A DNA stretch of 64,000 bases from Actinomadura citrea. GTDB taxonomy: Bacteria; Actinomycetota; Actinomycetes; Streptosporangiales; Streptosporangiaceae. Of this stretch, positions 9,119-17,064 are shown piece by piece (the stretch's first letter is position 1; each line of letters opens with the position of its first letter). A program made the position numbers and the translations under genes. The DNA lies in assembly GCF_013409045.1 (NCBI RefSeq), contig NZ_JACCBT010000001.1:806001-870000 (forward strand), written 5' to 3'. The notes below the pieces were generated by a model that saw only the letters and a list, made by a program, of their open reading frames with translations, was not told the origin of the DNA and made no database searches.

Positions 9119-9841
9119 TCAACGGCCGATCTGCTGGTTGATCCACGACAGGTACGGCGCGATGCCGGTGTAGAGCGTGGTGGTGGCGCACTCGCCCATG
9201 TTGTCGCCGGGGCCGTGGGTCTCGCCGACGAGCGTCCAGTCGCCGCGGGTGCCGACGACCGCCGGGCCGCCGGAGTCACCGTGGCAGGCCGAGTGCGTCC
9301 GGTCGCCCGAGACGCACACGTCGTTCGCGGTGCCGCCGCCGGCCGCGCACCTGCTGCTGGACAGGATCGTCAGGTCGATCTCCTGGAGGACGGAGGCGGT
9401 CCTGCAGCTCGGCCAGCTCATGCAGCCGAAGCCGAGCAGCCGCACGGGCGTACCCGCGGCGGGGTTGGACTGCGCCATCTTCACCGGAGCCGACTGGGCG
9501 GGGGCGGACAGGTGCATCAGCGTGAGGTCGGTACCGGACCGGGTGGTGCGCCGGTCGATCTGGCGGACCTCGCCACCGGAGCTCTTGTACGTCGAGCCGA
9601 TCCGGGCCTGCGACGCCGCGCCGCAGTGGTTCGCCGTGACGATCCACTGGGCGGCGACCAGGCTGCCGCCGCAGCCGTTGCTCAGCGACACCATCCAGGA
9701 GTACGTCTCGGTGGCGTTGTGGCCGCCGATGATCGGCACCCCGCCCTCACCGGCGGGCTCGGCGGCGTTCGCGGACGTCACACCGCACATCGCGAGCGCG
9801 AGGGCGCACGCGACCAGCGTCGCGTGCAGCAGTTTGCGCAT
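9119..9841 (-). CDS. Secreted S1-family serine protease
   Basis: A 240-residue chymotrypsin-fold protease. The signal peptide ends near residue 27. A short propeptide leads to IIGGHN, a plausible mature N-terminus (residue 37 or 38). The catalytic triad is His72 (TANHC), Asp105 (GTDLTLMHL) and Ser190 (CHGDSGGP). The residue six before the catalytic Ser is Ser rather than Asp, so cleavage after bulky or small hydrophobic residues is more likely than trypsin-like specificity; this is inference from the S1 pocket rule. Six or more Cys suggest disulfides. TTGGAGAA precedes the ATG. Probably the first gene of the pair with the snapalysin gene. Confidence 0.9.
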   Translation of the reverse strand: MRKLLHATLVACALALAMCGVTSANAAEPAGEGGVPIIGGHNATETYSWMVSLSNGCGGSLVAAQWIVTANHCGAASQARIGSTYKSSGGEVRQIDRRTTRSGTDLTLMHLSAPAQSAPVKMAQSNPAAGTPVRLLGFGCMSWPSCRTASVLQEIDLTILSSSRCAAGGGTANDVCVSGDRTHSACHGDSGGPAVVGTRGDWTLVGETHGPGDNMGECATTTLYTGIAPYLSWINQQIGR

Positions 9842-10456
9842 GACGGTTCTCCAATCGGGGGTTCATGCCGCCGGGGGCCGTCCTGTCCCGCGCACAGCGG
9901 GCCGCGCTCGCCATGAATTCCTCGGCGGGCTTGCGGGGAAATGCGTTCGCGAGAAAGATGGCGGCGACCGACATGAGCCGGACCCGCATGCTCCTGTGCA
10001 TGCGCCGGCGTATTGGCCTTCTCGCGGGGACCACAGCTACGGGAGAGTAGTTGAGGGAAACGGCCTCCTTCTAGCACGTGAAAAGCACTAGATATTCAAT
10101 GTGTATTTCGAGGGGCATAGAAATCCGCCGGTTCCGGTGCGTTCACCTGGTGTTCACCGGGAGCGTCCGCTCGCCGGCGGACGGCGGGGCGCTCGCGACG
10201 GGGCCGGCACGGTCAAGCGCACTTCCGTGAACGGCTTCGACGAGTAAAAGCGCAATTCCCCCTAATGTCCTTCAAAGCGGACTGAATCCTTTACCTTTTT
10301 ACCTCTTCCCTCGACTTTCTTTACCCGCATTTTGCTTGATGCATGGGTAACTATTCACGACACGGAATACCGACTGCCGTGTGCTCGCCACAAAGTGTGG
10401 CGTTCCGTCTTAGACGGACAAGTCGCCCGCGCCCAACACGACGAAAGGAGAGAAAG
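9842..10456. other. Long AT-richer intergenic region with regulatory signals
   Basis: About 615 bases without a supportable gene. It must hold the promoter of the protease pair (leftward) and that of the PEP-mutase-fold operon (rightward). The part from about 10075 to 10440 is clearly less GC-rich than the surroundings, with runs such as ATCCTTTACCTTTTTACC, and contains a 15-bp palindrome at 10404-10418. Short open frames on both strands lack ribosome sites. Confidence 0.6.
10404..10418. promoter_or_regulatory. 15-bp palindrome upstream of the PEP-mutase-fold operon
   Basis: TCCGTCT-T-AGACGGA is a perfect 7-bp dyad with one central base. It ends 38 bases before the GTG start at 10457, where a repressor would overlap the promoter or the transcript start. 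No adjacent regulator gene points to the binding protein. Confidence 0.5.
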
Positions 10457-11323
10457 GTGAACTACGGAGAAGAGCTGCGACGCGAGATCCTGTCGGAGGG
10501 GACCACCCCGCTGATCGGGGTTTTCGACATGTTCTCCGCCTCCGTCGCCGCACAGCACTACAACGGACTCTTCGTGTCCGGCTTCGGCTTCGCGGCGTCG
10601 CACTACGGCCTTCCGGATATCGGCTTCATCGCCTGGCCCGACATCGTCGCGTTCGTGCAGCGGCTGCGACTCGCCTTCCCCGGGCGGCACCTGCTCGTGG
10701 ACATCGACGACGGCTACGTGGACCCCGAGGTCGCCTGCCACGTCATCGAGCAGCTGGAGCTGATCGGCGCGTCCGGCGTGATCCTGGAGGACCAGCAGCG
10801 GCCGCGGCGCTGCGGGCACGTGGACGGCAAGCGGATCCTGCCGCTGCAGGAGTACCTCGACAAGCTCGACATGGTGCTGCGGACCCGGCGCGACCTCGTC
10901 GTGGTCGCCCGCACCGACGCCGGAGAGGAGGACGAGGTCCTGGCCCGCGCCGAGGCGCTGGCGCGGACCGACGCGGACGTCGTCCTCGTCGACGGCGTCC
11001 GGAGCATCGAGCAGATCCGCCGGGTCCGGTCGGTGATCGGCGACAAGCCGCTGCTGTTCAACCAGATCGCGGGCGGGAAGTCGCCGCGCATCTCGCTGCC
11101 CGAGCTGACCGAGCTCGGGGTGAAGGTCGCGATCTACAGCACCCCGTGCCTGTTCGCCGCCCAGAGCGCCATGGAGGAGGCGATCGTCCGGCTCAAGCGC
11201 GACGACGGCCGCCTGCCCGAGCACACCGCGAACAGCGTCGGGGTCCGGGAGTCGCTGGCCCTGCTGGAGCGCAACATCAGCCGCAACCACTCCGATCCGG
11301 AGCCGGCGGGCCTTCTCGCCTGA
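10457..11323 (+). CDS. Isocitrate lyase/PEP mutase superfamily enzyme
   Basis: A 288-residue TIM-barrel enzyme. DIDDGY (residues 82-87) supplies the metal-binding acidic cluster, EDQQRPRRCGH (111-121) is the lyase-type loop with the catalytic Cys119 (KKCGH in isocitrate lyases), and VVARTDAGEEDEVLARAEA is the following strand and helix. The Cys favours a C-C lyase (2-methylisocitrate lyase-like) over a phosphomutase, whose loop lacks it. The GTG at 10457 was chosen because AAAGGAG lies seven bases upstream; the ATG at 10343 would add an unconserved basic leader. It is 47 bp upstream of an SBF-like transporter gene, which may move its substrate or product. Confidence 0.85.
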   Translation: MNYGEELRREILSEGTTPLIGVFDMFSASVAAQHYNGLFVSGFGFAASHYGLPDIGFIAWPDIVAFVQRLRLAFPGRHLLVDIDDGYVDPEVACHVIEQLELIGASGVILEDQQRPRRCGHVDGKRILPLQEYLDKLDMVLRTRRDLVVVARTDAGEEDEVLARAEALARTDADVVLVDGVRSIEQIRRVRSVIGDKPLLFNQIAGGKSPRISLPELTELGVKVAIYSTPCLFAAQSAMEEAIVRLKRDDGRLPEHTANSVGVRESLALLERNISRNHSDPEPAGLLA

Positions 11324-11370
11324 CCCCGTCCGGTGGCCGATGGCGGCACGTCACAAGAAGCAGAGGGCCA

Positions 11371-12363
11371 ATGCGCACCATCTCCGCGACGCTGACGCGG
11401 CTGCACATCGACCCCTACATCGCGGCGATTCTCTGTTCCGTGGGAATCGCCGCGATGTTCCCGGCCGACGGCGCCTTCGCCGCGGGCCTGGACCACGCGG
11501 GCACGGTCGCGATCACATTGCTGTTCTTCCTCTACGGCGCACGGCTGCGCACCGCCGAGGCGCTGGACGGGCTCCGCCACTGGCGCCTGCACGTGGCGAT
11601 CTCGTCCGTCACGTTCCTCGTCTTCCCCGCGCTGGCGCTCGCCTGCGCGCCGCTGACCCCGGCACTGCTCAGCGAGCCCCTGTACGCGGGCGTGGTCTTC
11701 CTGTGCGTCCTGCCGTCCACCGTGCAGACGTCGATCACGCTCACCTCCATCGGACGGGGCAACGAGGCGGGGGCGATCTGCAGCGCCTCACTGTCCAACC
11801 TGCTCGGCGTCGTCCTCACCCCGCTGCTGGCGGCCGCGCTCGTCTCGGCGGGCGACGGCGGGTTCTCGCTCGGCACCGTCCGCGATATCGCGGTCCGGCT
11901 CCTGCTGCCCTTCCTGCTCGGCCAGGTCGCCCAGCGCTGGATCGGCGACCAGGTCCGCGCCCGGCGCCGGGCGCTGTCCCGCTACGACCGCGCGGTGATC
12001 CTGCTCGTGGTCTACACGGCCTTCAGCCGAGGCGTCGTCAACGGTGTGTGGAACGACCTCGCGCCGGCGGAACTCGGCGCCCTGACCCTCGTCGTCGCGG
12101 CCCTGCTCGCCCTCGCGCTCGCGGCCACGGGACTCGTCTCACGCCTCGGCGCCTTCTCCCGGCCCGACCACGTCGCGATCCTGTTCTGCGGTTCCCAGAA
12201 GAGCCTGGCGAGCGGCCTGCCCATGGCGACCGTCCTGTTCGAGGACGCCCGCGTCAGCACGGTCGTCCTCCCCCTGATGCTCTACCACCAGCTCCAGCTA
12301 CTGGTGTGCTCCTGGCTCGCACAACGCTTCGCAGCCCCCGAGCCGAGCCCCGCGAAAGCCTGA
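11371..12363 (+). CDS. SBF-like (bile acid:sodium symporter family) transporter
   Basis: A 330-residue, roughly ten-helix membrane protein of the SBF_like/SLC10A7 type. LLFFLYGARLRTAEALDGL is the conserved loop after helix 2, VVFLCVLPSTVQTSITLTSI and GNEAGAICSASLSNLLGVVL match the crossover helices, and ILFCGSQKSLASGLPMATVL is the second Na+-site-like segment. Family members move organic anions with sodium. Its position behind an isocitrate-lyase-fold enzyme suggests a carboxylate substrate, but this is inference. The ATG at 11371 has AGAGGG close upstream. A small secreted-protein gene begins 10 bases after its stop. Confidence 0.85.
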   Translation: MRTISATLTRLHIDPYIAAILCSVGIAAMFPADGAFAAGLDHAGTVAITLLFFLYGARLRTAEALDGLRHWRLHVAISSVTFLVFPALALACAPLTPALLSEPLYAGVVFLCVLPSTVQTSITLTSIGRGNEAGAICSASLSNLLGVVLTPLLAAALVSAGDGGFSLGTVRDIAVRLLLPFLLGQVAQRWIGDQVRARRRALSRYDRAVILLVVYTAFSRGVVNGVWNDLAPAELGALTLVVAALLALALAATGLVSRLGAFSRPDHVAILFCGSQKSLASGLPMATVLFEDARVSTVVLPLMLYHQLQLLVCSWLAQRFAAPEPSPAKA

Positions 12364-12373
12364 AAAGGACATC

Positions 12374-12697
12374 ATGCACCGCCTCCTCATCGCCTCCCTC
12401 CTCGCCATCGCCGCGTTCGCCTCCTTCGGCGCGCACACCGCCTCGGCCTCGGCGACGAACTCTCCGAGCATCGGGGTGAACGCCCTGAACACCTACAACA
12501 GCGGCGACGACGCCGGAAACGACAGCTTGCTGGAGATGGACCGCTCCCTCAACTTCGCCAAGGGCGACGGCAGCCCCGGAAGCGACATCATCAACGAGGT
12601 GAGCGGCGCGTCCAGCGGCATGTCCCCGGGCTCGTCGAACGGCTCCCTGACCGGCACCTCCACCGACCTGGCCCCCACGGAGTCCGACGACGAATAG
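12374..12697 (+). CDS. Small secreted Ser/Gly-rich acidic protein, unknown function
   Basis: 107 residues. Residues 1-27 are a clear signal peptide (MHRLLIASLLAIAAFASFGA, cut near ASA). The mature part (about 80 residues) is acidic, rich in Ser, Gly, Asn and Asp, and has no cysteine or transmembrane segment; it ends in PTESDDE. I recognise no family. AAGGA precedes the ATG and the gene starts only 10 bases after the transporter stop, so it belongs to the same operon. Codon bias at third positions is like that of its neighbours, which supports a real gene. It might be a secreted partner of the transporter or a wall-associated peptide; neither idea has direct support. Confidence 0.65.
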   Translation: MHRLLIASLLAIAAFASFGAHTASASATNSPSIGVNALNTYNSGDDAGNDSLLEMDRSLNFAKGDGSPGSDIINEVSGASSGMSPGSSNGSLTGTSTDLAPTESDDE

Positions 12698-12730
12698 CCC
12701 GATCGCGGCGTCCCTCGCCGGCCCGGAGAC

Positions 12731-12767
12731 GGTGGGTGGTCGGCGGCACCACCGCGGACCACCCACC
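12731..12767. terminator. Bidirectional hairpin between convergent genes
   Basis: GGTGGGTGGTC at 12731-12741 pairs perfectly with GACCACCCACC at 12757-12767 around a 15-base loop that can itself pair. It sits 34 bases after the secreted-protein gene and 7 bases after the stop of the opposing gene, so it could end both transcripts. Confidence 0.65.
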
Positions 12768-12773
12768 GGAGGC

Positions 12774-13109
12774 CTAGCTGTGCCGGTAGCTGCGAATCGT
12801 GTAATCGTTCACGTGAGCGCTCGGCGGCAGGTACCGGCCCGGACCCTGGCAATTGTGCGAAGGGTAGACGTACTGGCCCTGGTTCGAGCCGTTGATCGCG
12901 GACTTGAAGACCGCGGGCGCCATCGGGCGGCAGGCGCCCGCGGGGGAGTAGGCGGTGCACGCCGTACCGTTGTTGTTCCGGCAGAGGTGCATGTAGCCCG
13001 TCGCCGCCGCCTGCTCGGCGCTCGCGCCCGGCGCGGGCGCGATGCCCAGACCGGCCAGCGCCGCCAGCACGACCCCGGCCGCCCGGAACCGCGTCATCGG
13101 ATTCGACAT
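12774..13109 (-). CDS. Small secreted cysteine-containing protein
   Basis: 111 residues with a signal peptide (residues 1 to about 32, cut near ASA-EQA). The mature ~80 residues contain four cysteines (in MHLCRNNNGTACTAY, GACRP and NCQG) that could form two disulfides, and an FKSAINGSNQGQYVYPSHNC stretch. The spacing of Cys, Asn and Gly is reminiscent of peptidase inhibitor family I36 or small crystallin-like secreted proteins, but the match is weak and I do not assign a function. The ATG at 13109 follows AGGAGAGAAC. It stands alone, convergent with the transporter operon. Confidence 0.72.
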   Translation of the reverse strand: MSNPMTRFRAAGVVLAALAGLGIAPAPGASAEQAAATGYMHLCRNNNGTACTAYSPAGACRPMAPAVFKSAINGSNQGQYVYPSHNCQGPGRYLPPSAHVNDYTIRSYRHS

Positions 13110-13266
13110 GTTCTCTCCTGGCTCTTTGTGTTCTGAATGATCGTCCGGGTTCGGACACATATCAGCTTGGACAAAGAACTGTCAGCCGGTCCACCCGTTT
13201 GTGTCCTCGCGCAAAAGGCCGGCTCGCACCATACTGGCCGGAGTGGTCACCGCGACCGGGGGAACG

Positions 13267-14313
13267 ATGTCACGGTTATCGGTACATTTCACAATGCAGG
13301 ATCTGGCGCGCGTCCGGGTCTGCTCCGACCCGCACTTCCAGTGGGAACTGGTACTCAGCCTGCACCAGCTCCAGCCCGGAAGCACGCCCGGCGCGTCTCC
13401 GGCCGATGTGGCGCAGTGGCGGGCCGACACTCTGGCAGCCCTTTCCGGGCAGAGTCTCGGCTTGCGCGTCCATCGCCACCTGCTGCCCTTGGCGCCGGCC
13501 TCGTCCTACTTTCCAGACTTCCTAACGCCCTATGAAGGAATGTACGGCTTCGAGGTAGGTCTGGACGCCGTCCTCTCCACTCCTCGCGGCCGGATCGGAA
13601 GCGAGTTGCACCGGCTCACCACGCGGAGCGGAGCGCCCAGTTGGGGCGCCGAACTCGCCCACGGCCGCCTTTCCGCACTGCACCTGCTCGGTGACACCAT
13701 GCGCGCCTACTTCAACAGCGCACTCGTCCCGCTCTGGCCCGCGATCACCGACCGGATCGCCACCGAACGCACCCGGCTCGCCGCCGTCCACGCCACCCGC
13801 GGCGTCCACACGATGCTCGCGAACCTGTTCCCCGCCGCGATCTGGCACCCGCGCGACCGCGTTCTGGAAACCCCCTACCCGATCAAGCACAGCGTGCATC
13901 TGGACGGCCGGGGTCTCACCCTGATCCCGTCATGGTTCTGCTCCGGCTCGCCCGTGGCGTTCGCCGACACGGACCTGCCGCCCCTGCTGGTCTACCCGAT
14001 CGACCACACCCCCGCGCCCGGCCCCGTCCCGGACGCGCTGTCCAAGCTGATCGGCGGCACCCGCGCGGCCATCCTCGCCACCGTCACCTTCGGCACCCCC
14101 ACCACCGCCATCCTGCGGCGCACCGGGATCTCCGCCTCGCAGCTGTCCCGCCACGCCGCCGTGCTCAGGGACAACGGCCTCATCACCGAAGCCCGCCACG
14201 CCGGCCGCACCTTCTACACCCGCACCCCCCTCGGCGACACCGTCACCTCACCGTCCACCTCCCCCCTCCGGTCCTCGCGGGCCTCCCGTTCCCGGGGCGC
14301 GGGCCGGTGCTGA
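13267..14313 (+). CDS. ArsR-like winged-helix transcriptional regulator
   Basis: A 348-residue protein. The long N-terminal region (about residues 1-255) contains the FTMQDLARVRV opening common to actinomycete ArsR-like regulators that often follow or control secondary metabolism genes. The C-terminal ~75 residues form a winged helix: LIGGTRAAILATVTFGTPTT, then ISASQLSRHAAVLRDNGLI as helix-turn-helix, then EARHAGRTFYTRTPLG as the wing. The domain order (DNA binding last) is the reverse of simple ArsR proteins. ATG 13267 has GGGGGAA just upstream. The protein tail after residue 325 is Ser/Arg-rich and looks disordered. Target and ligand are unknown. Confidence 0.8.
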   Translation: MSRLSVHFTMQDLARVRVCSDPHFQWELVLSLHQLQPGSTPGASPADVAQWRADTLAALSGQSLGLRVHRHLLPLAPASSYFPDFLTPYEGMYGFEVGLDAVLSTPRGRIGSELHRLTTRSGAPSWGAELAHGRLSALHLLGDTMRAYFNSALVPLWPAITDRIATERTRLAAVHATRGVHTMLANLFPAAIWHPRDRVLETPYPIKHSVHLDGRGLTLIPSWFCSGSPVAFADTDLPPLLVYPIDHTPAPGPVPDALSKLIGGTRAAILATVTFGTPTTAILRRTGISASQLSRHAAVLRDNGLITEARHAGRTFYTRTPLGDTVTSPSTSPLRSSRASRSRGAGRC

Positions 14314-14348
14314 TCCAGATCGGCTCCGCGGGACCGTGCCGGCGGCGG

Positions 14349-14924
14349 TCAGAGCAGGAAGACGAGCATGGCGGCGACCGCCACGTCCACCACGCCGCAG
14401 GCCTCGGCGTAGGAGCGGGAGACGACCTTGTCGAGCTTCAGGTGGACGACGTCCCACACCCCGTGGAGGAGCCAGCCGGCCGCCACCAGGTAGCGGCCGA
14501 GGTCGGGGTCCACCGCCAGGCCCACGAGGGCCATCGCACCGAACCCGAGCATCCCCGCGGCCTGCGCCCCGAAGATCGCCCGCCCGTCCGGCGTCCCGGC
14601 CACCACTCCCCAGACCAGCAGGACCAGCGCGGCGGCCACGATGACGGCGGACAGCGGGACCACGTCCAGAATGTCGATCGCGACGATGGCCACGACCAGG
14701 GACCCGACGACGGGCCAGGACGCCCCGCGCCGGCCGATCCGGTCGAGGATCAGGTACTCCAGGGGCAGCAGGAGCATCAGCTCGCCGAACCCGGACACCG
14801 CCTCGTCCAGGTCTCCGAGACCGCCGCCCACGATGAGCGCCGCGGCGGCCAGGGCCACCGCCGTGGGCCAGCGCCGCAACAGCGCGCGGCCCCGGCCATG
14901 GTGCGCGGTCTCCTGTCCTTGCAC
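14349..14924 (-). CDS. Multi-spanning membrane protein, unknown function
   Basis: A 191-residue protein with about six hydrophobic segments, including AVALAAAALIVGGGLGDLDE, VVGSLVVAIVAIDILDVVPL, VIVAAALVLLVWGVVAG and AEACGVVDVAVAAMLVFLL. A conserved-looking motif GWLLHGVWDVVHLKLDKVV near residue 155 recalls small actinobacterial membrane proteins of unknown role. The GTG at 14924 was chosen because AGGAGG precedes it by six bases; the frame is open far upstream but has no site there. It is divergent from the two-component system 154 bp away, so it is a candidate target of that system. Confidence 0.75.
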   Translation of the reverse strand: MQGQETAHHGRGRALLRRWPTAVALAAAALIVGGGLGDLDEAVSGFGELMLLLPLEYLILDRIGRRGASWPVVGSLVVAIVAIDILDVVPLSAVIVAAALVLLVWGVVAGTPDGRAIFGAQAAGMLGFGAMALVGLAVDPDLGRYLVAAGWLLHGVWDVVHLKLDKVVSRSYAEACGVVDVAVAAMLVFLL

Positions 14925-15006
14925 GGTGTTCCTCCTACGGTCGGCGACGCCCTCACCCTCGGGCAGCGCGAACGTCCCCGGTAGTGACGGACCACCACGT
15001 GCGCGG

Positions 15007-15020
15007 ATGACATCTGTCAT
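15007..15020. promoter_or_regulatory. 14-bp palindrome between membrane protein and histidine kinase genes
   Basis: ATGACA-TC-TGTCAT is a perfect 6-bp dyad with a 2-base centre, 83 bases from the membrane protein start and 58 bases from the kinase start. Dimeric NarL-type response regulators bind short dyads of this size, so it may be the site for the regulator encoded at 16241. Confidence 0.45.
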
Positions 15021-15077
15021 GCGGATACCGGACAAATGACCCCCGGCCCGGGGGCCGTCCGCTGGAACAATGACGGC

Positions 15078-16244
15078 GTGCGCACAGGAGCCGACGAGAC
15101 GGGGCTGGCGGGGTTCCGCCGCTACACCTGGTGGGCGGTGCCGGGCACCAACGTCGGCGTCCTGATCCTCTTCACCGGCGAATGGATCCTGGACGGCGAC
15201 GTGCCGATCCAGCCGCGCGTCCTCAGCGCCGCCGCGCTGGCGGTCGAGGTCGCCGCGGTCGTGGCCCTGCTGAACGCGCGGCTGTCGGCCGGTGCGCGGC
15301 CCCGTCCGCCCGCGGGCGGGCCCGCCGCCGGGGCGCTGGCCGCGCTCGTGCTCGCCGTCTGCCCCCTCGCCGTGCGCAACTACGGGCTGTGGCCGATCGC
15401 ACCCGCGATCATGACGGCGGTCGCCGCGACCTACCTCGACCGCCGGCACCGCCGCCGGCTGATCGCCGGCGCGGTCCTCGCCGCGGCGCTGCCCGGCGGC
15501 GCCGTCAGCCTCCTGAGCGGGGACGGCGACCTGGCGTACGCCGCGCTGTTCCCGCCCGGGATCACCGCGTTCGTCGTCTGGGCCATGCTCGGCCCCCTGT
15601 GGGCCTGGGACATCGCGGGACGGCTGGACGAGGCGCGCCGCCTGTCGGCCGAACTCGCCGTCAAGGACGAGCGCCTCCGGTTCGCCGCCGACCTGCACGA
15701 CATCCAGGGCCACCACCTGCAGGTCATCGCCCTGAAGAGCGAACTGGCCGCCCGGCTCGCCGAGACCGACCCGCCGCGGGCCGCCACCGAGATGCGGGAC
15801 GTCCGGCAACTGGCCGCCGACGCACTCCGCGACACCCGCGCGGTGGTCCTCGGCTACCGTCGCACCAGCCTGGACGACGAGATCGCCAACGCCACCCGGA
15901 TCCTCGCCTCCGCCGGCATCGACGCCCGCACGACCGCGGAGCCCGCCGCCGTCGGCGACACCGCCCGCCACCTCCTGGGCCTGGTGATGAGGGAGGCGAC
16001 CACCAACCTTCTCCGCCACAGCCGGGCGAGCCGCGCGTCCGTCGACTACCGCGTCACCGGCGGCGTCGCCCGCCTCCGGGTGGGCAACGACGGCGCGTCC
16101 GAGCCGGGCGCCGCCCCCGGCACCGGCCTGAACGCCCTCGCCGAACGTCTGAGGGCCGCGGGCGGCGACCTCACCTGGACCCGCGACGCCGACCGCTTCG
16201 AACTCACGGCGTCGCTGCCCGCCGGGAACGGCGAGGGCCGATGA
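15078..16244 (+). CDS. Sensor histidine kinase, NarL/DesK type
   Basis: A 388-residue kinase. The N-terminal half holds about five membrane helices (TWWAVPGTNVGVLILFTGEW onwards). The dimerisation/phosphoacceptor segment FAADLHDIQGHHLQVIALKS puts the phospho-histidine near residue 207, as in HisKA_3 kinases, and VMREATTNLLRHSRASRASV is the N box of the ATPase domain, with GTGLNALAERLRAAGG as the G box. GTG 15078 was preferred over ATG 15036 because the latter lies in the GC-rich leader, but neither has a good ribosome site. The stop overlaps the start of the regulator gene (ATGA), so the pair is translationally coupled. Confidence 0.88.
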   Translation: MRTGADETGLAGFRRYTWWAVPGTNVGVLILFTGEWILDGDVPIQPRVLSAAALAVEVAAVVALLNARLSAGARPRPPAGGPAAGALAALVLAVCPLAVRNYGLWPIAPAIMTAVAATYLDRRHRRRLIAGAVLAAALPGGAVSLLSGDGDLAYAALFPPGITAFVVWAMLGPLWAWDIAGRLDEARRLSAELAVKDERLRFAADLHDIQGHHLQVIALKSELAARLAETDPPRAATEMRDVRQLAADALRDTRAVVLGYRRTSLDDEIANATRILASAGIDARTTAEPAAVGDTARHLLGLVMREATTNLLRHSRASRASVDYRVTGGVARLRVGNDGASEPGAAPGTGLNALAERLRAAGGDLTWTRDADRFELTASLPAGNGEGR

Positions 16245-16843
16245 TCCGACTCCTGATCGCCGACGACGAGGACCTGCTCCGCAGTGCCCTGGCGTCCCTC
16301 CTCGCGCTGGAGGACGACCTCGCGGTGGTCGCCGAGGCGTCCACCTCCACCGACGCGGTCCGCCTGGCCCGCGAGCACGTTCCGGACATCGCGGTCCTGG
16401 ACCTGGAGATGCCGCCCGCCGACGGCCTGCGCGCCGCCGAGGAGATCAGGGCCGCACTGCCGACCGAGATCGTCCTGGTCACCCGGCACGCCCGTCCCGC
16501 CGTCCTGCGCCGCGCCCTGGCCGCCGGCGTCCGCGGCTTCGTCCCGAAGACGACCTCAGCGTCCAGGCTCGCCGAGATCATCCGCGACGTCGCCGCCGGC
16601 CGCCGCTACGTCGACCCCGACATCGCCGCGGCCGCCCTCACCGAGGACGCCTGCCCCCTCACCGACCGCGAACTGGAGGTCCTGCGCGCCGCCCGCACCG
16701 GAGCCTCGGTCAACGAGATCGCCGCCCAGGTCCACCTGGCCCCCGGCACGGTCCGCAACTACCTCTCCACCGCCATGACCAAACTCCAGGCCCCCACCCG
16801 CCACGCCGCCGCCCACCGAGCCTGGCAACAAGGCTGGATCTGA
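16241..16843 (+). CDS. NarL/FixJ-family response regulator (DesR-like)
   Basis: A 200-residue regulator. The receiver domain has the acidic pocket (ADDED, residues 7-11), the phosphoacceptor Asp54 in AVLDLEMP, and Lys in FVPKTT. The LuxR-type helix-turn-helix is LTDRELEVLRAARTGASVNE followed by IAAQVHLAPGTVRNYLSTAM. It overlaps the kinase gene by four bases and is clearly its partner. Signals sensed by such membrane-embedded DesK-like kinases include membrane order and envelope stress, but the input here is not known. The divergent membrane protein gene at 14349-14924 is a plausible target. Confidence 0.92.
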   Translation: MIRLLIADDEDLLRSALASLLALEDDLAVVAEASTSTDAVRLAREHVPDIAVLDLEMPPADGLRAAEEIRAALPTEIVLVTRHARPAVLRRALAAGVRGFVPKTTSASRLAEIIRDVAAGRRYVDPDIAAAALTEDACPLTDRELEVLRAARTGASVNEIAAQVHLAPGTVRNYLSTAMTKLQAPTRHAAAHRAWQQGWI

Positions 16844-17064
16844 CGCGAGCCCGTTCGCCGGGATGGTCGGGACGTCCAGGCCCGCACCTACGTCTGTGGG
16901 CGGAGATGGACCCGCCGCTCCGTCCGAAGTCGCGGGTCCAAGACCGAACGTCAGGCTGAGGCCACGGGGCGCCGGGTTCCCTAGCGTCGAATCGGCGGGT
17001 CATCCCGTCCTTGCTCTCGAACCGGTGCCGCCGGACGGCGGACGTGATCAGACGGGTGGTCGTG

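Noticed and set aside
9865..10050. Small + strand gene in the gap after the S1 protease
   Set aside because: No ribosome site, no conserved features, and it overlaps the presumed promoter of the protease pair.
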